Source: an uncultured Muribaculaceae bacterium | GTDB lineage: Bacteria; Bacteroidota; Bacteroidia; Bacteroidales; Muribaculaceae | DNA length: 64,000 nucleotides | Direction of reading: 5' to 3' | Assembly (NCBI GenBank): GCA_910589055.1 | Contig: CAJURN010000008.1 | Coordinates: forward strand, 1 to 64,000 | Part shown: positions 18,996-26,632 of the stretch, piece by piece | Layout of the letters: every line of letters starts with the position of its first letter | Numbering within the stretch: position 1 is the stretch's first letter | Position numbers and translations under genes: made by a program | The notes under the pieces: generated by a model | What the model was told of the DNA's origin: nothing | Seen by the model: the letters and a program-made list of their open reading frames with translations, nothing else | The model's database searches: none

Positions 18996-20606
18996 ATGAA
19001 AAAGCAGATTAAAAACAAGATATATGCGGCAGCGCTGGCTGCAATGATGCTTCCCGCTGCAGGATGTAACGACTGGCTCGGCGAGGACAGCCCCGGCTCA
19101 ACCAAGCTCGATGACTTCTTCACTTCCGGGGCAGCTTGCATACAGACTATAAACGGCTGCTACACCCCTTTGGCGTGGGAGTACAACAATTCCTACTTCT
19201 CAGAATGGTACATCGGCGACATCGCTTCCGACGATGCTCTCAAAGGAGGCCAGAATGTTGCCGACGGAGCTGATGCCTACGATATCGACAACTTCAAGAC
19301 CAATGCCAACAATAATATCATCCTCGACTATTACCGCGCGAAGTATCAGGGTATTATCCGATGCAATCTCGCCCTTGACAAGGTTGGGGCGTATGAGCCT
19401 GACGAGACACTGAGTCTTGAGCGCAAAAACTGCCTGCTCGGCGAGGCATATTTCCTGCGTGCGTTCTACTATTTCCAGCTCGTGCGTGTGTTCGGCGGTG
19501 TGCCTCTGATTAATGAGGTTCTTGATTCGTCGGAGCGTTGGAAGCAGCCCCGAGCCACCGTTGAGGAAGTATACACATCCATTACCGACGACCTCAAGCA
19601 GGCCGAGAAGTTATTGTATGCCAAGAGTGCCTATGCTGAAGACGATCTTGGCCGCGCCACCCGCGGTGCCGCACGTGCAATGCTTTGCAAGGCATACCTT
19701 TACATCAAGGACTACGACAATGCCTATCTCTGGGGCAAAAAGTTTGTCGACGAAGAATACACCGCAGGCGAATACAGCCTTTGCGGCAACTATGCCGACA
19801 ACTTCACGCTCGCCGGAGAGAACGGCCCTGAAAGCGTGTTTGAAATCCAGTATGCCGCCGATCCCACCAGCGACTATGGCGAAGGATTCGGCTTTACCCG
19901 CGGAACATTCTCCACGATTCTCACCCGTCCGCGCATGAGTTCGCTCGGTTCAAACAGCGGCTGGGGCTGGAATCATCCCACGCAGAATCTTTTCAACGAG
20001 TTTGAGAGCGGCGATATCCGTCGGGAGGTTTCCATCGGCGTGCCCGACGAGGCTTCGCTTCAGGAAGTGGAGGTGACTTATCTCGGCACGCCGTACTACA
20101 ATAACAAGACAGCTTACAGCGAAGGCGGTACTTTCCCCGCAATCGACCACCATAGCCGCGGAGCACTCAACTATCGTCTTATCCGTGCCGCCGATGTGCT
20201 GTTGCTCTACGCCGAAGCCGCTCTTGAAAGCGGAAAAGACGTCAATGCCGCCAAATGGGCGCTTGAGGAAGTCCGCAGCCGTGCACGTGCGTGTGCATCA
20301 ACTGCCGACGCACTTCCTGCCTTCCCCGGCTACCGCGGATATTCCGACGACACCGCATCCCTCCGCGATGCCATCCGCCATGAACGCCGTGTGGAACTCG
20401 CGATGGAAGGACACCGCTGGTTCGACATCGTCCGCTGGGGTATTGCCGCACAGGTGATGGATAAGGATTCCGGCACTTATGGCCGCTCCGAATCCGAAGA
20501 GGCACGTGCCGAAATGGCAAGTTTCATCCCCGGAAAGCACGAGCTATTCCCCATCCCTGCCGAGGAAATCGCCCTTAATCCCATGGAGCAGAATCCCGGC
20601 TACTAA
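18996..20606 (+). CDS. SusD-like glycan-binding lipoprotein
   Basis: This 536-residue protein has a lipoprotein signal with Cys24 in the lipobox PAAGC, and a helical TPR-rich SusD fold (LLGEAYFLRAFYYFQLVRVFGGVPL, near residue 145). The C-terminal HERRVELAMEGHRWFDIVRWG and the final ELFPIPAEEIALNPMEQNPGY block are diagnostic. It would sit on the cell surface, bind glucan chains and hand them to the partner transporter encoded 31 bp upstream. The binding specificity cannot be read from sequence and is inferred from the enzymes that follow. Confidence 0.95.
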   Translation: MKKQIKNKIYAAALAAMMLPAAGCNDWLGEDSPGSTKLDDFFTSGAACIQTINGCYTPLAWEYNNSYFSEWYIGDIASDDALKGGQNVADGADAYDIDNFKTNANNNIILDYYRAKYQGIIRCNLALDKVGAYEPDETLSLERKNCLLGEAYFLRAFYYFQLVRVFGGVPLINEVLDSSERWKQPRATVEEVYTSITDDLKQAEKLLYAKSAYAEDDLGRATRGAARAMLCKAYLYIKDYDNAYLWGKKFVDEEYTAGEYSLCGNYADNFTLAGENGPESVFEIQYAADPTSDYGEGFGFTRGTFSTILTRPRMSSLGSNSGWGWNHPTQNLFNEFESGDIRREVSIGVPDEASLQEVEVTYLGTPYYNNKTAYSEGGTFPAIDHHSRGALNYRLIRAADVLLLYAEAALESGKDVNAAKWALEEVRSRARACASTADALPAFPGYRGYSDDTASLRDAIRHERRVELAMEGHRWFDIVRWGIAAQVMDKDSGTYGRSESEEARAEMASFIPGKHELFPIPAEEIALNPMEQNPGY

Positions 20607-20637
20607 AGTCCTTTAATTTAGTGAAATAAACTATCAT

Positions 20638-20671
20638 GCCAGGCGCGGAACATTCCGTGTCCGTGCCCGGC
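20638..20671 (+). other. Hairpin between susD and the next gene
   Basis: A 12-bp imperfect inverted repeat (20638-20649 against 20660-20671, one G-U pair and one mismatch) with a 10-nt loop lies in the 111-bp gap after susD. It has no T-run, so RNA processing, stabilization or attenuation is more likely than full termination. Confidence 0.4.
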
Positions 20672-20717
20672 TTATACTCAGACAATACTATTAACCACTT
20701 TTAAATCACGTTTTATT

Positions 20718-21647
20718 ATGAAAAAGTTTACTCTTATCGCTGCCTCAACAATGGTAGCTCTGGCAGCTCAGGCTCAGTACACATGCGATCCTTCCACCGA
20801 AACCGTTATCAACGCCGGTGCCAAGACTGTTGACTATATCGTTCTTTCCGATGGCGCTATCAAGGATTTCAAGGATGCCGGCGCAACCCTCAATTATTGC
20901 GGCCCCTCTCCCGACGAAGGCCGTAACCTCTGGTACTGGAACGGTTTCAATCCCGGCGACGACAGCTATCCCCGTGTGGATATGGAAGAAGGCGGATATG
21001 TATCGGTTGAAGTTACAGGTGCCGACGGATGGTCGGGAGCCGGATTCGCCGTTGATGCTCCGGGTCTCAATCTGAGCCACTTCAACGATGCCACCCGCTT
21101 CCACCTCGCATATATGACTCCCACCGGCAACGGTCCCGCCTCAATCGCACTCATCCTCCTGGATAATGCCGAAAACCAGTCCATGCCTGCAAAATTCGCT
21201 GTCGGAACAGCTTTCAACGACAATGGCAACATCTTCCCCACCATCGGTCTGGCTATCAACGACGACTGGCAGGGTATCGACATTTCTTTCGCCGACCTTA
21301 AGAAAATCTATCCTTCGTTCTCTCCCGCTCATCTCGAAGGCTGGGAAGGTAACCTCCTCTCTTGGCTTGGCGGTGGCGTTGCAGGTCAGACCATGGCATT
21401 TGACGCCGTTTATTTCTACTCCACCGAATCTGCCGGTATCGACGCGGTCGACGTGGTTTCCGATATTGATTTCGTAGTGACCGAAAACACCGTGAATGTG
21501 AACGGTGCCAACGGAATGGTTCTCTACAACCTCACCGGTAAGGCTGTCAAGAGCACAAACGGTACCGTACTTGGTATCAACGACCTCACCGCAGGTGTAT
21601 ATGTTGTCAAGTCAGGCAACAAAGCCCGCAAGATTGTAGTACGCTAA
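20718..21647 (+). CDS. Secreted protein with sorting tail, candidate surface glycan-binding protein
   Basis: This 309-residue protein has a cleavable signal peptide (LIAASTMVALAAQAQ) without a lipobox cysteine. The middle (about 25-235) is rich in aromatic residues (LWYWNGFNPGDD, GADGWSGAGF) and resembles a beta-sandwich, with no catalytic motif that I recognise. The last 50 residues (MVLYNLTGKAVK to AGVYVVKSGNKARKIVV) have the pattern of a type IX secretion C-terminal domain. It sits where a surface glycan-binding protein normally lies in such loci, between susD and the enzymes, and hairpins flank it. The binding role is inferred from position. Confidence 0.65.
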   Translation: MKKFTLIAASTMVALAAQAQYTCDPSTETVINAGAKTVDYIVLSDGAIKDFKDAGATLNYCGPSPDEGRNLWYWNGFNPGDDSYPRVDMEEGGYVSVEVTGADGWSGAGFAVDAPGLNLSHFNDATRFHLAYMTPTGNGPASIALILLDNAENQSMPAKFAVGTAFNDNGNIFPTIGLAINDDWQGIDISFADLKKIYPSFSPAHLEGWEGNLLSWLGGGVAGQTMAFDAVYFYSTESAGIDAVDVVSDIDFVVTENTVNVNGANGMVLYNLTGKAVKSTNGTVLGINDLTAGVYVVKSGNKARKIVVR

Positions 21648-21660
21648 TCTAATCTCAGTT

Positions 21661-21686
21661 CCGGGCCGGCTCATGTGCCGGTCCGG
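21661..21686 (+). other. GC-rich hairpin before the GH16 gene
   Basis: CCGGGCCGGC and GCCGGTCCGG form a 10-bp stem with one mismatch around a 6-nt loop in the 62-bp gap before GH16. It may set the relative amount of upstream and downstream mRNA. There is no T-run. Confidence 0.45.
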
Positions 21687-21709
21687 ATATAATCCCCCAC
21701 TTACCTGAT

Positions 21710-22864
21710 ATGAAAACAAAAGTTCCGGCAACTCTCGCCCTCTCTCTGGCTGCCCTTGCCCTGGCGGCAACCGAACCGCAGGAAGGCTCGGGCATGACCG
21801 ACGGCTATATGCTCGTGTGGCAGGACCTTTTCGACGGCACAGAACTCAATCCCATGCGTTGGGATATTGAGGTGAACGGTGACGGCGGAGGCAACCACGA
21901 ACTCCAATACTATACCGATCGCACCGAAAACGTCCGTCTCGGCGACGATGGCGAAGGCAACGGTTGCCTGATCCTCACCGCGCGTCGCGAATCATACAGC
22001 GGAAAGTCGTTTACAAGCGGCCGTGTCAATTCCAAAAACCGCATTGCCTTCACTCACGGCAAGCTCGAGGCTTCGATAAAACTTCCGTCCACAGCCAACG
22101 GTCTATGGCCTGCGTTCTGGATGATGGGTAACGACTACGATGAAGTGGGATGGCCCCGCTGCGGCGAGACCGACATTCTCGAGATGGGTAATTCCGAAGG
22201 CATATCCGCGGGAAGCCAGGACCGCTTTTTCAACGGTGCATGCCACTGGGGCCAGGGGTGGCCCGCTGCATCCTACGCCAAGTCCACAACCAAGGCTTAC
22301 AGCCTTCAGGACGGAGCTTTCCACCTGTTTACAATCGTGTGGGACGAAAATTCAATCGCAATGTATGTCGATCTTGACAAACGTCCGAAGCAGAATCCCT
22401 ACTACAAACTTGATTGTCCGTGTACCGAACCCGACAATGTATGGTCGCCCGGAAACTATTTCCATAAGGACAATTTCATCCTCTTCAACCTTGCCGTGGG
22501 TGGTGATTTCACGGGTATTCATTCCCCGGAATCCATAACGGCACTTTCCGATGACAATTCTCACGAGGCGTCGATGTACGTCAACTATGTGAAAATCTAC
22601 CAGAAAGGTCTCGCGAGCGAAAACCGCGACTTCTACGACCCCGGTGATATGGCCGGAGTGGAGGAAATCGCTGTCGCCGCCCCCGAGCCTATACGATTCG
22701 ACGGCTCACGCGTCGTGTCCGACGAACCGTCGCTCTCTCTCTTCTCGCTCACAGGCCACCGGATTGCCGAGTCCGACACCGGTGAAATCTGTCTTGCCGG
22801 ATTTGCCCCCGGAGTGTACCTTGCTCACAACACAGCCGGTACAAAGAAAATCCTTCTACATTGA
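21710..22864 (+). CDS. Glycoside hydrolase family 16, beta-glucanase (laminarinase-like)
   Basis: This 384-residue secreted enzyme has a signal peptide ending near ALALAA and a GH16 catalytic domain (about 33-305). The catalytic motif ExDxxE is present as GETDILEMG with Glu153 as nucleophile, Asp155 and Glu158 as acid/base. LWPAFWMMG and FILFNLAVGGDF are typical GH16 strands. GH16 members with this loop layout commonly cut beta-1,3- or mixed-linkage glucans internally. A C-terminal sorting-like tail (SLFSLTGHRI to APGVYLAHNTAGTKKILLH) replaces a lipid anchor. GH3 follows after 23 bp. Confidence 0.9.
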   Translation: MKTKVPATLALSLAALALAATEPQEGSGMTDGYMLVWQDLFDGTELNPMRWDIEVNGDGGGNHELQYYTDRTENVRLGDDGEGNGCLILTARRESYSGKSFTSGRVNSKNRIAFTHGKLEASIKLPSTANGLWPAFWMMGNDYDEVGWPRCGETDILEMGNSEGISAGSQDRFFNGACHWGQGWPAASYAKSTTKAYSLQDGAFHLFTIVWDENSIAMYVDLDKRPKQNPYYKLDCPCTEPDNVWSPGNYFHKDNFILFNLAVGGDFTGIHSPESITALSDDNSHEASMYVNYVKIYQKGLASENRDFYDPGDMAGVEEIAVAAPEPIRFDGSRVVSDEPSLSLFSLTGHRIAESDTGEICLAGFAPGVYLAHNTAGTKKILLH

Positions 22865-22887
22865 ACATACTCCAAGTCACTCCATAT

Positions 22888-25149
22888 ATGAAAAAAATAC
22901 TGTTTCCCTTTATTGTTGCCGCGGGAGGCATGCTCTTCCCGTCCGCCGCGGCCGTCCGTACTGCCGCCGAGACCGACAGCTGTGTCAACGCTCTGATCGG
23001 CCGGATGACTCTGGCCGAGAAAATCGGTCAGCTCAACCAGCTTTCAGGCTATGGCTATGCTCCCGAAATGATAGCCAATGTGCGTGGCGGCTCGGTTGGT
23101 TCCATTCTCAACGAAACCGACCCTGAGGTTGTCAACAAGCTCCAGCATGAAGCTGTCGAGAACTCGCGTCTCGGAATACCCCTGATTTTTGCCCGTGACG
23201 TTATACACGGCTTCAAAACCATATTCCCTATTCCTCTCGGGCAGGCTGCTTCGTGGAATCCCTCGCTCGTTGAAAAGGGTGCGCGTATCGCTGCCGACGA
23301 GGCAAGTTCGGTGGGTATCCGTTGGACTTTCTCTCCGATGGTGGATATTTCCCGCGACGCCCGCTGGGGGCGTATCGCCGAAAGTTTCGGTGAGGATCCG
23401 TATCTTTCAGGCGCTCTCGGCGCCGCAATGGTGCGCGGCTATCAGGGAGACGACCTGAGCAAGCCTTGCACCATGGCCGCCTGCGTGAAGCACTTTGCCG
23501 GATATGGCGCTTCCGAGAGCGGACGCGACTACAACACGACATGGATTCCCGACGTGTTGCTGCGTGATGTGTATCTGCCCCCTTTCAAAGCTGCCGCCGA
23601 CGCCGGAGCTGCAACTTTCATGTGCTCGTTCAACGACATCAACGGTGTGCCTTCGTCGGGCAACCGCTACCTTCTCCGTGACATCCTGCGCGGCGAATGG
23701 GGCTGGGACGGACTCATGGTGAGCGACTGGGGTTCGATTCAGCAGATGATTCCCCACGGATACAGCACCGACCTTCGTGAGGCTGCGGTTCAGAGTGTCG
23801 ATGCCGGGGTTGACGTGGATATGGAAAGCTATGCCTATATCTCCCACCTCGCGTCGCTGGTTGAAAGCGGAAAGGTGAGCGAGGCCGATGTTGACGCGCT
23901 CGTTGCCAACGTGCTTCGCCTGAAATACCGTCTCGGACTCTTCGACAATCCCTATGTGGACATGGCAAGCGCCTCACGTTTCTATGGCGATTCAAACCTC
24001 GATGCCGCCCGTCGGGCTGTGGAGGAAAGTGCCGTACTGCTTAAAAATTCGGGTGTACTCCCTATCGACAATAACAAGGTAAAAAAGATTGCCGTAATCG
24101 GCCCGATGGCCGACGCTCAGCACGATCAGGCCGGAACATGGGTGTTCGATCTTGAAAAAGACCGCTGCATCACACCGCTGACCGCGCTGCGCGAAATGTA
24201 CGGCGCTGAGAATGTGGTATTCGTCGCGGGTCTCGACCATAGCCGCGACAACGGCACCAAGGGCTTTGCCGCTGCCGTGAAGGCAGCGCGCAAGGCCGAC
24301 ATGGTGCTCTACTTCGCCGGAGAGGAAGCTGTCCTTTCCGGAGAGGCTCATTGCCGTGCCGATCTCTCGCTCCCCGGAGCGCAGTCGGCTCTTCTCAAGG
24401 AACTGAAGGCCACCGGCAAGCCTGTAACCCTTATCGTGCAGGCCGGGCGCCCGCTCGCCATACCCGAAGATGTGGAGCTTGCCGATGCAACAGTGTTCTG
24501 CTTCCATGGCGGAACCATGACAGGTCCCGCTCTCGCCAACCTGCTTTCAGGAAAGGTGAATTTCTCGGGTCGTTGTCCTGTATCTTTCGCCCGCATGTCG
24601 GGTCAGATGCCCCTCTATTATAACCGCAAGAACACCGGCCGTCCGGCTGAAGGAATCACTCTCATAAACGATATTCCTCTCGAGGCCGGACAGACATCCA
24701 CCGGATGCACGAGCTACTACCTCGATGCCGGCGACGGACCTCTCTTCCCCTTCGGTTATGGCCTGAGCTACACGACTTTCAAGTACGGCACTCCCGAAAT
24801 CTCTGCAAAGGAAATCGCTCCCGACGGCGAACTCACCGTCAAGTGCACTGTCACCAACACCGGCTCGCGCGAGGGTATGGAAGTGGCTCAGCTTTATATC
24901 CGCGACCATGTTGCGTCGCTCGTTCGCCCCGTGCGTGAGCTTCGAGGTTTCGATAAAATCAGCTTGCAGCCCGGCGAATCCAAGGTCGTGACATTCAAGA
25001 TTACTCCCGACGACCTCGCTTTCCATGTTGACGGCTCGCGCAAGGTTGTTGAACCCGGAGAATTCAGCGTGTGGGTTGCCCCCAACAGCGCCGAAGGAAC
25101 TGCGGTGAAATTCAATGTCGTCGCCACTTCTGAAATGGCAAGTAACTGA
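22888..25149 (+). CDS. Glycoside hydrolase family 3 beta-glucosidase
   Basis: The start at 22888 (753 residues) gives a normal signal peptide; an ATG-like codon 27 bp earlier does not. The GH3 N-terminal barrel shows GRIAESFGEDP, KHFAGYG and the nucleophile Asp280 in GLMVSDWG. The second domain has the expected EEAVLSGEAH region, and a C-terminal fibronectin-like domain (about 650-745) follows. It would release glucose from the non-reducing ends of short beta-glucans. Unlike its neighbours it lacks the C-terminal sorting tail and a lipobox, so the periplasm is the likely site, downstream of SusC import. Closest functional label: BglX-type. Confidence 0.92.
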   Translation: MKKILFPFIVAAGGMLFPSAAAVRTAAETDSCVNALIGRMTLAEKIGQLNQLSGYGYAPEMIANVRGGSVGSILNETDPEVVNKLQHEAVENSRLGIPLIFARDVIHGFKTIFPIPLGQAASWNPSLVEKGARIAADEASSVGIRWTFSPMVDISRDARWGRIAESFGEDPYLSGALGAAMVRGYQGDDLSKPCTMAACVKHFAGYGASESGRDYNTTWIPDVLLRDVYLPPFKAAADAGAATFMCSFNDINGVPSSGNRYLLRDILRGEWGWDGLMVSDWGSIQQMIPHGYSTDLREAAVQSVDAGVDVDMESYAYISHLASLVESGKVSEADVDALVANVLRLKYRLGLFDNPYVDMASASRFYGDSNLDAARRAVEESAVLLKNSGVLPIDNNKVKKIAVIGPMADAQHDQAGTWVFDLEKDRCITPLTALREMYGAENVVFVAGLDHSRDNGTKGFAAAVKAARKADMVLYFAGEEAVLSGEAHCRADLSLPGAQSALLKELKATGKPVTLIVQAGRPLAIPEDVELADATVFCFHGGTMTGPALANLLSGKVNFSGRCPVSFARMSGQMPLYYNRKNTGRPAEGITLINDIPLEAGQTSTGCTSYYLDAGDGPLFPFGYGLSYTTFKYGTPEISAKEIAPDGELTVKCTVTNTGSREGMEVAQLYIRDHVASLVRPVRELRGFDKISLQPGESKVVTFKITPDDLAFHVDGSRKVVEPGEFSVWVAPNSAEGTAVKFNVVATSEMASN

Positions 25150-25157
25150 TTGAAATT

Positions 25158-26594
25158 ATGAAGGTAAGAAACATAGCATTGGCGGCTCTGATGGCTGCCG
25201 CAGTACTTCCTCAGGCTGCCGCGCGCAGCCCCAAGCGAGGTGTGAGCGAGGATTCGTTTCAGTTCAAGGCTCAGATGGCAGCTATCGCCCCCGGTGTGAG
25301 CTGGTACTACACCTGGGGAAATACCCCCGGCCGTTACCTCGCCGGAGAGACGGCCATGGAATTTGTGCCCATGTGCTGGAACACGAATTACAATCCCGAC
25401 AATATCCGCACCTATGTAGCCGAGCATCCCGAGGTGAAATACATACTTGGCTACAACGAGCCAAACTTCTCCAATCAGGCCAATCTCACTCCTGCTGAGG
25501 CTGCGGCCGACTGGCCCCGTCTTTGTGCATTGGCCGCTGAACTTGGACTGAAAGTGGTGGCTCCGGCTCTGAACTACTCCCCGAATCCCCCTTATTACAA
25601 CCCAGCCGACTGGATGGACGAGTTCGTGGCGTTGGTTGGCAAGGATTCGTTCGACTACGTGGCTCTCCATAATTATGGCGGTCTGGGCGTTATGAAAGAC
25701 CTTTGCGCGATTTTCCATGAAAAGTATGGCAAGGAAATATGGGTGACGGAATTCTGCATGTGGCCCAACGAGGGAAATCCCAAGAGCTACGTCGCTCCTG
25801 AAGATCAGATTGCATCAATGGTGCAGACCGTGGAATGGCTTGAGAAGACCGACTACATTTTCCGCTACGCATGGTTCAAACCCATCGGTGAATCAAACAG
25901 TCCCGAAAGCCCTAACTACGGACTGCTGATTTCAGGTAAAGGCGAGGCCGAGCGCGAATTGTCGGAGCAGGGACTTGTCTACCTTAATCTCAGCGATTTT
26001 GATGCGAGTGTCTATCACAATGTAAATGAATTTGTGGCTGCGACCGACTATATCACCCAGTCGGGAATCTCTCTGGGAGCCGGAGCCGACGACAGCACTC
26101 AATGTCCCATCGAAATATCCCGCTTCAATTCCGGAGCCTGGGCCGACTGGCAGTTTGACGTTCCTGCCGACGGATGGTATAACTTCGTGGTGCGTGTGTC
26201 GGGAATGGGCGAGCCAACCCGTTTTGACCCCTCCCTGGCTGTATATGAGGTAGAGGGCGATGGCGAGACAGAACTTGCTCCCACACAGAAAATCACTCTG
26301 CCCAACGATAACACCGTGTACAAGGAAATCAGCTTTCCAGTGCAGCTCAAAGAGGGCAAGCGTACCCTCCGCCTGAAGGACATGGCTCCTTACACTCCCA
26401 GCGGCATACGCATTTCTGCGGTACGTCTCGGCGATGCCACCGGAGTTGAAGGTGTGGTTGCCGACGCGACGGCCAAAGTGGACGTGTACTCCCTCCAGGG
26501 CATACTTCTGCGCTCCGGGGTTGATGCCGCAAGCGCTCTCGACGGGCTGCCCTCCGGTGTGTATATTGCCGGCGGCAAGAAGGTTGTGAAGTAA
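25158..26594 (+). CDS. Glycoside hydrolase family 128 endo-beta-1,3-glucanase with accessory domain
   Basis: This 478-residue secreted protein has a signal peptide, then a catalytic domain (about 25-280) with the Asl1/GH128 pattern: VSWYYTWGNTPG, FVPMCWN, acid/base Glu101 in GYNEPN, and nucleophile Glu198 in WVTEF. Known GH128 enzymes cut beta-1,3-glucans, which is the best clue to the substrate of this locus. A beta-sandwich accessory domain (about 290-425, with SGAWADWQFDVPADGWYNFVVRVSG) resembles a carbohydrate-binding module of the CBM6 type. The last 40 residues form a sorting-like tail (VDVYSLQGILLRSG to GVYIAGGKKVV). It starts 8 bp after GH3. Confidence 0.82.
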   Translation: MKVRNIALAALMAAAVLPQAAARSPKRGVSEDSFQFKAQMAAIAPGVSWYYTWGNTPGRYLAGETAMEFVPMCWNTNYNPDNIRTYVAEHPEVKYILGYNEPNFSNQANLTPAEAAADWPRLCALAAELGLKVVAPALNYSPNPPYYNPADWMDEFVALVGKDSFDYVALHNYGGLGVMKDLCAIFHEKYGKEIWVTEFCMWPNEGNPKSYVAPEDQIASMVQTVEWLEKTDYIFRYAWFKPIGESNSPESPNYGLLISGKGEAERELSEQGLVYLNLSDFDASVYHNVNEFVAATDYITQSGISLGAGADDSTQCPIEISRFNSGAWADWQFDVPADGWYNFVVRVSGMGEPTRFDPSLAVYEVEGDGETELAPTQKITLPNDNTVYKEISFPVQLKEGKRTLRLKDMAPYTPSGIRISAVRLGDATGVEGVVADATAKVDVYSLQGILLRSGVDAASALDGLPSGVYIAGGKKVVK

Positions 26595-26632
26595 CGGACT
26601 GAAGTCAAATAATTAACCTAAATACAACTGAA

